A stretch of 64,000 nucleotides of DNA from Cyanobacteriota bacterium SRBZ.bins.94.201705 (GCA_030549855.1 JAUQQP010000044.1:483818-547817); one strand, 5' to 3'; shown: positions 28,503 to 38,831, counted from the first letter of the stretch. The notes: generated by a model from the letters alone, not told the origin. Numbers and translations: made by a program.

Positions 28503-30239
28503 GTGATGAGAATAAAAAAACTGCCAGAGAATGTAATTAAACTAATTGCTGCCGGGGAGGTAATTGACTCTTTTACTGCAGTGGTAAGGGAATTGGTGGA
28601 AAATAGTCTTGATGCCAAAGCCGACAGGATAGTAATTTACCTATATCCAGAGTTGTGGAGTATACAAGTGGCAGACAACGGTGAGGGGATAGCAGAAGAA
28701 GACTTACCGTTAACTATTCAACCCCACACCACTAGCAAGATTTTTCAAGCCGCCGATTTAAACAATATTCACACCTTAGGATTTAGGGGAGAAGCCTTAC
28801 ATAGTATAGCCCAATTTTCCACTATCACTATCGCCAGTAGAACTAAAGAAGGCAACGGTTGGGCAATTAAGGCAGAGGGAGGCAAGATTGTACAATCATA
28901 CCCTCATCCTATGGCCCTGGGCACCATTGTAACAGTCAATGATTTGTTTGCCAACACCCCCGTTAGGAGGCAAGTCAATCCTCCCTTTAAAAAACAACTA
29001 AAAAAAATTCAAATGTTGTTGGGAGAATTCGCCTTATGTCATCCCCATGTCACCTGGCAATTATTAGTAAATAAGCGTCTAGTTTTAGCCATTAGCGGAG
29101 GTGATTCCCCAAAAAAAATATTTCCACAACTAGTGTCTTCCTTTAGGGATTCCGACTTGCAATTTTTAGAAAAGATTATTAAAACCCCTCCAGAAAATTT
29201 CTCTCGTCTGAAATTGGTTGCCGGATTACCAGACAGATTGTCTCGTCCACGTCCGGACTGGGTTAAAATTGGTATTAATGGTAGAGTGGTAAAATGTCCA
29301 GAATTAGAAACAGCAATTTATGACAGTTATCACCACACCCTAGAAAGAGACAGATTCCCGGTGGCCTTTGTCGACTTAAGAATCCCTCCCTATCTAGTTG
29401 ATTGGAATCGTCATCCCGCCAAAGCCGAAATCTATCTAGACAATATTTCCTTCTGGCAACAAATAATCCAAGATTCCCTAGCAGAAATTTTCAAGCTAAC
29501 TTCCAACAACATATCCCAGAGGTATTTTAACAGAAAACTGGAGGATAATATCCTAAAAGTGGCCGAAAATAGGGTAGTATACTCCCTGGGAGAAAAGGGG
29601 TATTTCAAGCCTGAGGGAGAAAAAACAAAAGAAGACACAAAAGGGTTGATAAAATTAAAAGCAGTAGCCCAGGTAAGAAACACCTACATAGTAGCAGAGT
29701 ATGAGGAAGGTATTTGGCTGATTGAACAACACATTGCCCATGAAAGAGTTTTGTATGAAAAGTTCAAAGAAAACTGGGAGATAGTGCCATTAGAAACCCA
29801 AATTATTCTGAAAGATTTACAGGAAAGACAGGTGGAACAGTTGGAAAATATAGGCTTAGAAGTAGAGAATTTTGGCACCAATTTATGGGCAGTAAGAAGC
29901 ATCCCCAAAGCCTTATTAAGTAGAAAAGACTGTGTGGAAGCCTTGTTAGAATTAAGCCAGGGTGGGGATTTAGATGATGCCATCAGGGCGGTGGCTTGTC
30001 GCACAGCAATTCGCAATGGACAAAAACTGTCTTTAAAACAGATGCAGCAACTAATAGACGATTGGATTAAGACTAAAAATCCCCACACATGCCCTCATGG
30101 TAGACCAATTTATTTACCATTAGAAGAATCATCCTTATTTCGTTATTTTCGTCGTCACTGGGTTTTAGGGATAAGTCATGGCATTACAGAAAAATCCCCG
30201 TCAAATTCATTCAGCAGGCATGAGGAAATAACAGAGTAA
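28503..30239 (+). CDS. mutL: DNA mismatch repair protein MutL
   Basis: A 578-residue GHKL ATPase that couples MutS mismatch recognition to repair. The N-terminal motifs are VIAAGEVI-type (KLIAAGEVIDS), ENSLDAKAD (Mg-binding Asn), DNGEGI and FRGEALHSIAQ. The C-terminal dimerisation domain includes LIEQHIAHERVLYE, ACRTAIRNGQ and CPHGRP, which resemble the endonuclease-type MutL motifs. It follows the response-regulator gene by 30 bp in the same direction. Confidence 0.94.
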   Translation: MMRIKKLPENVIKLIAAGEVIDSFTAVVRELVENSLDAKADRIVIYLYPELWSIQVADNGEGIAEEDLPLTIQPHTTSKIFQAADLNNIHTLGFRGEALHSIAQFSTITIASRTKEGNGWAIKAEGGKIVQSYPHPMALGTIVTVNDLFANTPVRRQVNPPFKKQLKKIQMLLGEFALCHPHVTWQLLVNKRLVLAISGGDSPKKIFPQLVSSFRDSDLQFLEKIIKTPPENFSRLKLVAGLPDRLSRPRPDWVKIGINGRVVKCPELETAIYDSYHHTLERDRFPVAFVDLRIPPYLVDWNRHPAKAEIYLDNISFWQQIIQDSLAEIFKLTSNNISQRYFNRKLEDNILKVAENRVVYSLGEKGYFKPEGEKTKEDTKGLIKLKAVAQVRNTYIVAEYEEGIWLIEQHIAHERVLYEKFKENWEIVPLETQIILKDLQERQVEQLENIGLEVENFGTNLWAVRSIPKALLSRKDCVEALLELSQGGDLDDAIRAVACRTAIRNGQKLSLKQMQQLIDDWIKTKNPHTCPHGRPIYLPLEESSLFRYFRRHWVLGISHGITEKSPSNSFSRHEEITE

Positions 30240-30310
30240 TTTAGAGGCGTAATTTAGAGGCTTAAACAGAGGGATAAAGAGGGGAAACCTATCTAAAGAT
30301 ATACTAATTG

Positions 30311-31483
30311 CTACTTAGGAAACTGCCTTAAATAGCAGAGAATTTCCATAGCTGCTTGTTCACAGACATCTCCCTTTTCATTTTTCAAAGCCTCCCTCAC
30401 CCGATGATAACCCCGAAGCATTTCATTACGACGAGAGGGGGTAAGCAATTCCCTAGCAAGCCTTACAATATTGTCCACGGTAGCCTTTTCCTGTAACAAT
30501 TCTGGCACCACCTCCTCTCCAGCCACCAGATTCACTGGCGACATGAAGGGGATAGCAAAGTTGAGGAAATTACGGGCAACCCACATGGTTAAAGGGTTAA
30601 CCCTGTAAAGGACAACCTGGGGTATTTTCAACAAAGCCAATTCCAAATTAACTGTGCCAGACTTGGTGATAGCTAAGTCGGCTGCTGCCAACACCTCCAG
30701 ACTGTCTTTTTCCCATAAAGTCACATCCAACTGATAACCTTTAACCACCGTCTCAATAGTAGCCTTATATGCCGGAAGGGATATGGGGAGATAGAAACGG
30801 CTTTTCGGTATTTCTTCCTGTATTCTTTTAGCAGCAGCCAATATGACAGGGAGAAGATATTGTAACTCCTGTCTTCGGGAGGCAGGCAAAAGGACAATCA
30901 GCCTTTCCTCCCGGGTAATTCCCAATTTACCCCTAGCCTCTTCCCGGCCTGGGGGATTAGAGAGATAGTCTACCAGGGGGTGTCCCACATAAGTGACATC
31001 CACCCCCAACCGGCCATAAAACTGGGCTTCTGCCGGGAAAATAGCCAGGAGTTTATCCGTTACCCTAACCAGCTGTTGTACATCTCTTCCTAAGGGAGTC
31101 CACACCCAAAACTGGGGGGCAATATACCAGATGATGGGGATGTGGGGGTATCTTTTTTTTAGGTAGCTGCCAATAGCCAGATTAGGGCCAAGATAGTCTA
31201 TCAGGATTATAGCAGAAGGAGGATTAGCTTGTAAATATTTTATTGTTTTTTGTTGCACCCACCAGGTGGGCAAGATGAAGGGGATAGACTCCCATAGCCC
31301 CACTGAGCCGATAGCGGTGGTATCATAGAGGATGTTTGCCCCTGCCTGCTTCATTTTTCTTCCTCCTAGTCCCTCTATTTGTAAAGAAATGTTAAATCGG
31401 TTAGCCAGCCGATAAAGGGACTTTACCAATAACCCCCCCTGTAAATCCCCGGAAACCTCCCCCGTACTGATGAAAAGACGCAT
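30311..31483 (-). CDS. lpxB: Lipid-A-disaccharide synthase
   Basis: A GT-B glycosyltransferase that forms the lipid A disaccharide from UDP-2,3-diacylglucosamine and lipid X, peripheral at the inner membrane. The N terminus MRLFISTGEVSGDLQGG is the usual start, so I place it at 31483 rather than at the longer ORF start of 31552. Other family segments are GIGGRKM-like GLGGRKMKQAG, SVGLWE, LIDYLGPNLAIG, QFWVWTPLGR and ITKSGTVNLE. Length 390 is normal. It diverges from the RNA-binding protein gene. Confidence 0.94.
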   Translation of the reverse strand: MRLFISTGEVSGDLQGGLLVKSLYRLANRFNISLQIEGLGGRKMKQAGANILYDTTAIGSVGLWESIPFILPTWWVQQKTIKYLQANPPSAIILIDYLGPNLAIGSYLKKRYPHIPIIWYIAPQFWVWTPLGRDVQQLVRVTDKLLAIFPAEAQFYGRLGVDVTYVGHPLVDYLSNPPGREEARGKLGITREERLIVLLPASRRQELQYLLPVILAAAKRIQEEIPKSRFYLPISLPAYKATIETVVKGYQLDVTLWEKDSLEVLAAADLAITKSGTVNLELALLKIPQVVLYRVNPLTMWVARNFLNFAIPFMSPVNLVAGEEVVPELLQEKATVDNIVRLARELLTPSRRNEMLRGYHRVREALKNEKGDVCEQAAMEILCYLRQFPK

Positions 31484-31545
31484 ATTCCCTCTTTTGTTTC
31501 CCTCAAACAGAATTGATTTTACCCCAAATCTATCTAGTCCCCCTA

Positions 31546-31573
31546 TTGACAAAAGAGAACCACATGTTATAAT
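31546..31573 (+). promoter_or_regulatory. Sigma-70 promoter of the RNA-binding protein gene
   Basis: A consensus -35 TTGACA (31546-31551) and -10 TATAAT (31568-31573) separated by 16 bp. Transcription would start near 31580, giving a leader of about 130 nt before the ATG at 31713. Long leaders are typical for cold-inducible RNA-binding protein genes and may act as temperature-sensitive control elements; that role is inferred. Confidence 0.75.
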
Positions 31574-31712
31574 TGAACCAGTGGGAAAGAACGTCGTGAG
31601 AAGGTGGCTCTTCAGTCCCGGGGTTGTAACTCAGGTGGATTGCATTGGGGCTCATCGGATGTCTTCTCTCCACGGTAACAGGTTCAATCAAGCAAAAAAG
31701 TTCGGATAGGTT

Positions 31713-32009
31713 ATGTCTATTTATGTAGGAAACCTCCCCTACGAGGTAACAAGTGAAGATTTGATAGAGGTATTCTCCGAGTATGGGAAGGTAAATCGGG
31801 TTTACATCCCCACCGACAGGGAAACTGGACGTATGAGGGGCTTTGCTTTTGTGGAAATGGAAAATGATGCCCAGGAAGCTAAAGCCATTGACGCCCTGGA
31901 TGGGGCCCAGTGGATGAAAAGAGAATTACGGGTGAATAAAGCCAAACCTCGGGAGGGGAAGGAGTCATACAATCGTAGTCGCAGAGAGCGTTTCTCACCG
32001 CGTTATTAA
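31713..32009 (+). CDS. rbp: RRM-type glycine-poor RNA-binding protein (cyanobacterial Rbp)
   Basis: A 98-residue protein with one RRM: RNP2 is IYVGNL and RNP1 is RGFAFVEM. The C-terminal tail is short and basic (SYNRSRRERFSPRY), without the Gly-rich tail of some Rbp proteins. Cyanobacterial Rbp proteins are often cold-induced and bind or protect mRNA. It has a strong promoter with a long leader, and a terminator lies at 32060, between it and a small basic ORF. Confidence 0.92.
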   Translation: MSIYVGNLPYEVTSEDLIEVFSEYGKVNRVYIPTDRETGRMRGFAFVEMENDAQEAKAIDALDGAQWMKRELRVNKAKPREGKESYNRSRRERFSPRY

Positions 32010-32053
32010 TCACCCCTACTTGGGTTTTCCCGGCTTTGTGTGACCTAATAGTA

Positions 32054-32097
32054 GTGTGCTGTCGGTACAGATAGCAGACTGGCCGACACTTTTTTTG
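32054..32097 (+). terminator. Intrinsic terminator after rbp
   Basis: A TGTCGG / CCGACA stem (32060-32065 and 32083-32088) with a 17-nt loop, followed by CT and a run of T residues. It ends the rbp transcript but sits upstream of the small basic ORF at 32115, so some readthrough or a separate promoter would be needed for that ORF. Confidence 0.7.
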
Positions 32098-32114
32098 TTT
32101 CTACAGGTGAAATT

Positions 32115-32276
32115 ATGGCTAAACGTCGCAACCAGAAAAAGGAAAAGGCGGAAAGGAATAAAGCCTACGCCCGTCAGTTTCGCAAAAAATCCAACCATCT
32201 CTCCTCCCGTTTCCGCAGTCGCCGTCGTCGTCAAGAGTCTACTAGGACTTTGGTTATAGAGGAAAAGATGAGCTAA
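32115..32276 (+). CDS. Small basic protein, 53 residues, unknown
   Basis: A short ORF starting ATGGCTAAACG with a reasonable upstream GTGA spacing. The product is strongly basic: it begins MAKRRNQKKEKAERNKAYAR and contains a run of arginines (SRRRRQ), then ends in acidic EEKMS. I do not recognise the family. Some cyanobacteria have rpsU (S21) directly after an rbp gene; this is not S21 by sequence, but it is also a small Arg/Lys-rich protein in the same position. An RNA- or ribosome-associated role is only a guess. The codon pattern looks coding. Confidence 0.6.
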   Translation: MAKRRNQKKEKAERNKAYARQFRKKSNHLSSRFRSRRRRQESTRTLVIEEKMS

Positions 32277-32330
32277 TATGGGGAAAGCACATTTTTGATT
32301 CCTCAGAGTGAGTGGTACTGGTAGTGGCGG

Positions 32331-34817
32331 ATGAGATTAGCAGAATCCCCCTCCCGTTACCTGGCTGATACCACCGAGGATAGTCCTGGTCAGTGGCTGC
32401 AGGTATTGGTAGACTGTGTCTATGCTGAGGGTTTATATACCTACAGGGCAAGGGAGGATACACAGGTAAAACCGGGGGATATTGTAGCCGTGCCTTTTGG
32501 GGAGTCTATTGTTGGGGGTGTAGTGGTAAAGGTTTCCTCCCAACCCCCCACAGACTTGGAGTTGGACAAAATCAAGCCAATAGATGAGGTTATCACCACT
32601 GGCTTTTTTCCTCCCCATTATTGGCAGTTGTTGGAACGTACCGCTCAATACTACCTGGCAGACTTGATTGAGGTGGTAAAGGTGGCTCTGCCGCCCAAGT
32701 TGTTGGGTCGTGCCCAAAGAAGGGTAAAATTATTATGGGATAATCTACCCAAGGAAGGTGGTATAGAGGATTTTTGCTCTGTAAAGGAGTGGGAAGTAGT
32801 AAGGCTGTTACAGAAAAGCAAACAGGGGGATTATAGCTACCGTTTTGTCTGTCAGAAAATAGCCAACGCCCGTAAAGCCATCCAGCAGCTGGTGAAGAGA
32901 AAATGGCTAGAAGTCTACCTCCAACCCCCGGCTAGGGCTACTCCCAAGTATACCAAAATTGTCACCTTTTTGGGGGAACAGGAGGGGATTTCACTGAGCC
33001 GCCAACAAAGAGAAGTCCTAAGGGTGTTAAAAAATCACCATGGGGAATTACCCCTGCCAGAATTGAAACGTATATGTAATCTCCCCAGCGACTCTATTAT
33101 TAGAAGCCTCTGTGACAAGGGATGTGTGGTGGTGGAGGAAAGGGAAACTCTCCGTCTTCTAAGGGATTCAAATCCTCCTCCTGACTCCCCTAAACCCCTC
33201 ACGCCGGCACAACAACAGGCTTTACACCACATATCTCAACTAAATGCCTACGCCACCGTATTATTACATGGAGTCACCGGCTCAGGCAAGACAGAAATCT
33301 ATCTCCAGGCTATTGCCCCTATCCTGGCGGCAAAAAAATCCGCTTTGGTATTAGTGCCCGAAATTGGCCTAACTCCACAACTTACAGATAGATTTAGGGC
33401 GAGATTCGGAGATAGGGTATGTGTGTATCATAGCGCCCTAAGTGACGGGGAAAGATATGACACCTGGCGACAAATGTTGACTGGACAACCCATGGTAGTT
33501 GTCGGCACCAGGAGTGCAGTCTTTGCCCCCCTCCCCCACCTTGGTATAATCATCATAGATGAGGAACACGACCCTAGCTTCAAACAACAGCAACCCTCCC
33601 CCCACTATCACGCCGTCACGGTAGCCAAATGGCGCGCCGAATTGGAAAATTGCCCCCTCATTCTGGGTAGTGCCACCCCTTCTTTGGAAACCTGGCATCT
33701 GGCTACCAAACCTAATCCCTCCTACCACTACCTCTTCCTCCCGGAAAGAATCCACAAACGCCCTCTACCCCCCGTCGAAATCATCGACATGCGTGCGGAA
33801 TTAAAACAGGGCAACCGCACCATCTTCAGCCACCGTCTTCGCCATTTCCTTTCCCTTCTCAAACCTCAAGGCAAACAGGCTATCCTGTTTATCCCCCGTC
33901 GAGGTCATAGCACATTTGTATCCTGCCGTAGCTGTGGCTATGTGATGGAATGCCCCCACTGTGACGTCTCTCTCTCCTACCACTATACCCATCAGGGCAC
34001 AAGGGAGTTGTTACGTTGTCACTACTGCAATTATACAGAAATCCACCCCCAACAGTGCCCCCAGTGTTTCTCCCCCTACTTCAAGTTTTTTGGCACTGGC
34101 ACTCAAAAGGTGGTGTTAGAATTGGAAAAGGAATTCCCCCAATTAAGGGTTTTACGCTTTGACAGCGACACCACCAGCACCAAAAACGCCCACCGTCGCA
34201 TCCTCTCCCAGTTTGCCTCAGGGGAAGCAGATGTGCTGGTAGGCACTCAAATGCTAACCAAGGGCATTGACATCCCCAATGTCACCCTAGTGGGGGTAGT
34301 CTCCGCCGACGGTTTGCTTTTCCACGCCGACTTCCAGGCAGCAGAAAGGGCCTTCCAGACTTTAACCCAGGTGGCAGGTAGGGCAGGCAGGGGAGAAGAC
34401 GCCGGCAGGGTTATCATTCAAACCTACTCTCCCTCCCATCCTGTACTGCAAGCGGTTAAAACCCACAACTACATAGCCTTTGCTCAACAGGAATTACAAG
34501 AAAGGGCCAGTTTGAACTATCCCCCCTATGGCTATCTAATCCTCCTTCTGTTCACTGGCCTAGATGGCGACAGGGTAAGAGACACTGCTTCCACCATTGC
34601 CAGCCTATGTGAGAGGATTTTACCACAAGAGGTGGAAATTTTGGGGCCCGCTCCTGCTAAAATCATGAGGATAGCAGACCGTTACCGTTGGCAAATCCTC
34701 CTCAAAAGCCCTTCCCCTCTCCCCTCCTCTGTTAAGGCACAACTAGTCCAACTCCGTCAGTATTGCCCCTCCTCTGTCTCCCTCACCATTGACGTAGACC
34801 CCCTCAGGATAGAATAA
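32331..34817 (+). CDS. priA: Primosomal replication helicase PriA
   Basis: An 828-residue superfamily 2 helicase that restarts stalled replication forks. An N-terminal DNA-binding domain is followed by the helicase core: Walker A GVTGSGKTEIY, Walker B DEEHDPSFKQ, TRSAVFAPL and VAGRAGRGEDAG. The zinc-binding insert has paired cysteines (CRSCGY, CPHC, CHYC, CPQC). The length is at the upper end of the family because of N-terminal additions typical of cyanobacteria. No obvious partner gene adjoins it. Confidence 0.95.
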   Translation: MRLAESPSRYLADTTEDSPGQWLQVLVDCVYAEGLYTYRAREDTQVKPGDIVAVPFGESIVGGVVVKVSSQPPTDLELDKIKPIDEVITTGFFPPHYWQLLERTAQYYLADLIEVVKVALPPKLLGRAQRRVKLLWDNLPKEGGIEDFCSVKEWEVVRLLQKSKQGDYSYRFVCQKIANARKAIQQLVKRKWLEVYLQPPARATPKYTKIVTFLGEQEGISLSRQQREVLRVLKNHHGELPLPELKRICNLPSDSIIRSLCDKGCVVVEERETLRLLRDSNPPPDSPKPLTPAQQQALHHISQLNAYATVLLHGVTGSGKTEIYLQAIAPILAAKKSALVLVPEIGLTPQLTDRFRARFGDRVCVYHSALSDGERYDTWRQMLTGQPMVVVGTRSAVFAPLPHLGIIIIDEEHDPSFKQQQPSPHYHAVTVAKWRAELENCPLILGSATPSLETWHLATKPNPSYHYLFLPERIHKRPLPPVEIIDMRAELKQGNRTIFSHRLRHFLSLLKPQGKQAILFIPRRGHSTFVSCRSCGYVMECPHCDVSLSYHYTHQGTRELLRCHYCNYTEIHPQQCPQCFSPYFKFFGTGTQKVVLELEKEFPQLRVLRFDSDTTSTKNAHRRILSQFASGEADVLVGTQMLTKGIDIPNVTLVGVVSADGLLFHADFQAAERAFQTLTQVAGRAGRGEDAGRVIIQTYSPSHPVLQAVKTHNYIAFAQQELQERASLNYPPYGYLILLLFTGLDGDRVRDTASTIASLCERILPQEVEILGPAPAKIMRIADRYRWQILLKSPSPLPSSVKAQLVQLRQYCPSSVSLTIDVDPLRIE

Positions 34818-34861
34818 TGGCACCCAGGGGGTGGACTGTCACAACCAGAAGGGTAGGGGTA

Positions 34862-35239
34862 TTAGCCTCTTTCTATACTACAGGTCAGAGGACAGGAGGC
34901 ATACACCGTTTTAGGAGAGGTCTTCTCCCTTTCCTGCAACCATCCCAACCATTTGACTTCGCTGGGGTGAATCCCTCTCAAAGTTAAGACAATAGAACTT
35001 ACAAAAATAACACACAGCGTCACCCCCAACATCCCACTGGAAACCAGGATGAGGGCACTAGCGGGAAACACCGACTGCAACACCATTGCCGCCAAAACCC
35101 CCACCGTCATCAAAATTACCACCACTGGGAATCCCACCACCAGAAAACACACTGTCAGGGTGAACATCCAAACTAAAACACTCTTTAATACCCCCAACAA
35201 ATAGACATCCTGCCAACTGCCGCGATTGGTTACTTGCAT
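34862..35239 (-). CDS. Small membrane protein, unknown
   Basis: A 125-residue protein with three or four hydrophobic segments between about residues 15 and 90 and a polar C-terminal tail (HPSEVKWLGWLQEREK). The start at 35239 is supported by its spacing and by the absence of a better start. I do not recognise the family. It is convergent with priA and divergent from the GyrA-like gene. Confidence 0.6.
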   Translation of the reverse strand: MQVTNRGSWQDVYLLGVLKSVLVWMFTLTVCFLVVGFPVVVILMTVGVLAAMVLQSVFPASALILVSSGMLGVTLCVIFVSSIVLTLRGIHPSEVKWLGWLQEREKTSPKTVYASCPLTCSIERG

Positions 35240-35631
35240 CTTTTTCTCTCCCTTTTTACCACTACAGAAACAGTATTTAAATTTACGATAAATTCTACGT
35301 ATAAACCATTAAATATCTGTTCCTCTATTGCCAGTATAGGGAATAAAAAATCAAAATTAGGGAATTCTTAATATTTTTTTACATCCCCAGGGCCAAATTT
35401 GTGCTATACCCCCCGAAAAAAGGACCTAAAACACTCGAACAAGGGCTATTCTAGAGCCAATTTTAGTTTGTGCAATAATTCTTTACATTCTTTGGCTCTT
35501 TTTCTCATTTTCGTTGCCCTTGTAACAAAATAACAGAAAGCCCTACTTGTCAGGGGTTGGCTGCTGTACGACACAGGGTAATGGGCTTATAATAAACCCG
35601 TACCCCCGAAAATTTGTAAGCAAAAATACTC
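35240..35631. other. Divergent intergenic region, nothing further seen
   Basis: 392 bp between the membrane-protein gene and the GyrA-like gene. It is AT-rich with several A/T runs. No promoter could be assigned with confidence, and no RNA gene was recognised. Confidence 0.4.
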
Positions 35632-38043
35632 ATGGGAAAAGAAGGCAAAATCATACCCACCTCCCTACATGTAGAAATGGAGCGCTCGTACTTGGAGTAT
35701 GCTATGAGTGTAATCGTAGGGAGGGCCCTACCAGACGTAAGAGATGGCCTCAAACCTGTACATAGGCGTATCCTCTATGCTATGTATGAACTAGGGTTAA
35801 CACCAGAGAGGCCTTTCCGCAAGTGTGCTAGGGTAGTGGGGGATGTATTGGGCAAGTACCACCCTCATGGAGATCAAGCGGTATATGAGGCGATGGTGCG
35901 TCTAGTACAAGATTTTTCCACTCGTTATCCCCTTCTGCAAGGCCATGGCAATTTTGGTAGTATTGACAACGACCCCCCGGCGGCCATGCGTTATACGGAA
36001 GTCCGTCTGGCCCCCATTGCCCACGATACCCTATTAGACAATCTTAACGAGTCCATAGTCCAGTTTGCCAGTAATTTTGACAATTCTCAACGAGAGCCTC
36101 TTGTACTTCCTGCTAAATTACCTATACTACTACTAAATGGATGTTCTGGCATTGCGGTGGGGATGGCCACTAATATACCACCCCATAATTTAGGCGAGGT
36201 GGTAGACGGTTTAATTGCCCTTATTGACAATCCCCATCTAAAAGATGAGGAGTTGATGGCGTTTATCCCCGCACCGGATTTTCCCACTGGCGGCATCATC
36301 CTTAACACAGACGGTATTAGAGAGGCTTATCTTACAGGCAGGGGGATGATTACATTGCGGGGAGTGGCTACTGTTGAACCAATCTCCTCCGACAAAAAGC
36401 GCAATCGTGATAGACTAGCCATTGTTGTCACCGAGTTGCCCTTTCAGGTTAACAAGGCTGCCTGGATTCAGAAGGTTGCCGAATTAGTCCATCAGGGGAA
36501 GATTACTGATATTGCCGACATTCGAGATGAGAGTGATCGTACTGGCCTTCGTGTTGTCATTGAGTTGAAAAAAGATGCTTCCCCTTCTTCTGTTTTGGAA
36601 CAACTATATAGGTATACTCCTCTAGAGAGCAATTTTGGTATTATTTTGTTGGCTCTAGTTAACAATAGGCCTTGCCAACTTTCCCTAAAGGGGCTTTTGA
36701 CGGAATTTTTGAGATTTAGGGAGGAGACTCTTACCAGACAATTTCAATGGGAATTGCAGGAAAAACGGACCAAGTTAGAATTTAACCTCGCTTTGTTGAC
36801 GGCCATCAATAATCTCAAAAAGGTGGTTAATATTATCACAAATTCCCCTGATGTTTCCACTGCCAAAAATCGCTTAGAGGCAGAATTAAAACTAAGTGAA
36901 TCCCAGGCTAATTCCATTTTAGCAATGCCTTTGCGACGACTTACCGGGGCGGAAAAGCAAAAATTAGAAGAGGAATCCCAGCAATTGCAAATCAGAATCA
37001 AACAGTTAGAAAAACTCTTATCTGAGCGTCGGGAATTACTCAAAGCATTGAAGAAAGAATTGAGGGCATTGAAGAAGAAATTCGGGGATGAAAGAAGGAC
37101 AAAAATTCTGGAATCCACAACAGAAAAACAACAGGAAGTATCCCCAGGAGAAAACTCCCTCAAAATACCAGAAAGTGCTATCATTAAAATTACCACAGAG
37201 AAAGAAATTTACTGGCAACCAGAAACCACAAACCAAAACAATGGAGACTTAATAGTATACCAACAGGGTTATCATCCCGAGACACAACTGGTGGCAGTTT
37301 TTAACAGTGGGAAGGCATATCCTTTAGCCGTCAGGGAAATTCCCCCCTACCCCAAAAGAAAAACTATTAGTCAACTGGTGTCTCCCTCTGCTACCCAGAA
37401 TTTTGCCTTTCCCATTGGCTATGTGGATTTGTCCAACACCAAAACCACAGATTTGATTCTTCTCACCAAGACTGGTTATCTTAAAAGACTCCCTATTTCC
37501 CACTTAAAAGGTTTAGGCAATAGAGGCCTACAATTAATCAAACTAAAACCGAAAGATACCCTTGATTTTATGCTACCGGTTAACGAGGCAGAGGAGATAA
37601 TAATTGCTACCACTACAGCCAGATTATTCAGAATAGAAATCAAAGATGACAGTCTTCCGCCTCTCACCAAAAATGCCCAAGGAAGTCAGGCAATTAGACT
37701 TGCATATGGGGAGAAAATAATTAGTTGCAAGAAGACAAACAACAATCAGAATCTTCTTCTTATTTCTGCCCTAGGTTATGGCAAGATTATTCCGGTTGCT
37801 GCAGTCAAAAAACATCATGCTAACCCTTTAGGCTTTCCGGTTTTTAATTTTAAAAATAGGGAAGACCATCTAATTCAGATTTTTCCTTTTTCTAAACCTA
37901 TCTCCCTTGTCATTAAAACAAACAAAAACAAAAGATATATCATCCCTGCCGACAAACTCAACAACGCCGACTTCTCCCAGGAAAAACTACTGCTGAAACT
38001 GGAATCATTCGAGAAAATCCTCTTCGCCTCCCTCCACCTGTGA
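35632..38043 (+). CDS. Type IIA topoisomerase subunit A (GyrA/ParC family) without a canonical GyrA box
   Basis: An 803-residue subunit that breaks and rejoins DNA. The catalytic Tyr121 is in AAMRYTEV, and the conserved [19 protein letters not shown] and [16 protein letters not shown] segments are intact. A coiled-coil region (about residues 385-500) precedes a C-terminal beta-pinwheel. The GyrA box (QRRGGKG-like), required for wrapping DNA and introducing negative supercoils, is not recognisable where it would be expected; the blade reads [12 protein letters not shown]. Cyanobacteria often carry two A-subunit genes; this looks like the second, ParC-like one. Confidence 0.9.
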   Translation: MGKEGKIIPTSLHVEMERSYLEYAMSVIVGRALPDVRDGLKPVHRRILYAMYELGLTPERPFRKCARVVGDVLGKYHPHGDQAVYEAMVRLVQDFSTRYPLLQGHGNFGSIDNDPPAAMRYTEVRLAPIAHDTLLDNLNESIVQFASNFDNSQREPLVLPAKLPILLLNGCSGIAVGMATNIPPHNLGEVVDGLIALIDNPHLKDEELMAFIPAPDFPTGGIILNTDGIREAYLTGRGMITLRGVATVEPISSDKKRNRDRLAIVVTELPFQVNKAAWIQKVAELVHQGKITDIADIRDESDRTGLRVVIELKKDASPSSVLEQLYRYTPLESNFGIILLALVNNRPCQLSLKGLLTEFLRFREETLTRQFQWELQEKRTKLEFNLALLTAINNLKKVVNIITNSPDVSTAKNRLEAELKLSESQANSILAMPLRRLTGAEKQKLEEESQQLQIRIKQLEKLLSERRELLKALKKELRALKKKFGDERRTKILESTTEKQQEVSPGENSLKIPESAIIKITTEKEIYWQPETTNQNNGDLIVYQQGYHPETQLVAVFNSGKAYPLAVREIPPYPKRKTISQLVSPSATQNFAFPIGYVDLSNTKTTDLILLTKTGYLKRLPISHLKGLGNRGLQLIKLKPKDTLDFMLPVNEAEEIIIATTTARLFRIEIKDDSLPPLTKNAQGSQAIRLAYGEKIISCKKTNNNQNLLLISALGYGKIIPVAAVKKHHANPLGFPVFNFKNREDHLIQIFPFSKPISLVIKTNKNKRYIIPADKLNNADFSQEKLLLKLESFEKILFASLHL

Positions 38044-38451
38044 GAAATAACCCCGCGCCACTTGCCAGTTTATAATCATCAGCATAGGCTTTTTTCCCCT
38101 CTCCCATCCCCAGTCTCCTTATTTCTTACCGCCTACCCTCCCTCCACCCAAAAGCAGCTACCTCAACCCTGTCTACCGTGTATGTATATAAATAATCCCC
38201 GTACAGATAGATAACCCCTTCTGGAAATTTTCCCTTTTGGCAGTCCACTGCCGATGCCCCTTGACAAAACACACTCCTCATGCTAGGAGATGCTATTTTT
38301 CCCAGCGTGGCTATAAAAAAGTCTTTATTCTATCTTGACAAATAACTCCCCTATGGTTAAACAGGGGCAACGGTCGAAGTTAGGTCTAACACCTAACGTT
38401 GATTTACTGTCGGAGTAGCTGAGATTATTGTTGGTTAGGCAGGAGAAAAAG
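38044..38451. other. Intergenic region with two hairpins
   Basis: Two inverted repeats lie here: CCCCT / AGGGG (38348-38352, 38363-38367) and GTTAGGT / ACCTAAC (38379-38385, 38391-38397). A TTGACA (38335-38340) precedes them on the + strand. They lie downstream of trnL on the minus strand and could belong to its processing or termination, but the T-runs are poor. The rest is C/T-rich. Confidence 0.45.
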
Positions 38452-38775
38452 TGGGGGCGGTGGGATTTGAACCCACACGGCCGTGTTAGGGCCAACGGAT
38501 TTTCATTCCCCTGTAACTTTCGTTACTGCTGCCAAAGAGAGGTGACAGCATGGGGAATTGGACTCTCCCTTTACCCTCAGCCGGACTGTTAGGGTAGTTC
38601 CCGTCGAGTCTCTGCACCTTCCTGCCGTGGCAGCAGGCTTGGCTCAGGATTGCCATATCGGAGTATTCACCTCCGACTTAGGTTCCCCTGAATTTGAGAA
38701 CTTACACTTATAGAGTTTCCCCTATAAGGCTCAATTACCTTAAGTCCGTAGCGTCTACCGTTCCGCCACGCCCCC
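38452..38775 (-). tRNA. trnL-UAA: tRNA-Leu(UAA) with group I intron
   Basis: The 5' exon (38742-38775) begins GGGGGCGTGGCGGAACGG and ends in ACTT. The 3' exon (38452-38503) begins AAAATCCG and carries the T arm GGGTTCAAATCCC. Joined, they give an 86-nt tRNA with a five-pair anticodon stem and anticodon UAA. The acceptor stem GGGGGCG / CGCCCCC is perfect. No CCA is encoded. An intron splits the anticodon loop, as in many cyanobacteria. Confidence 0.97.
38504..38741 (-). other. Group I intron in the trnL(UAA) anticodon loop
   Basis: A 238-bp intron placed after the U of the UAA anticodon and ending in G before AAAATCCG, the sites used by cyanobacterial trnL introns. The core segments GGGGAACC-like near the start, TAACAGTCCGGCTGAGG and the AACGAAAGTTACAGGGGAATG-like end (shortened here) are recognisable. 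No homing endonuclease is encoded. It is expected to self-splice. Confidence 0.93.
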
Positions 38776-38831
38776 GGTAAGAGCACTGACACCTCCCCAT
38801 TATAACACACAGGGGATGAAAAAACAAGGGC

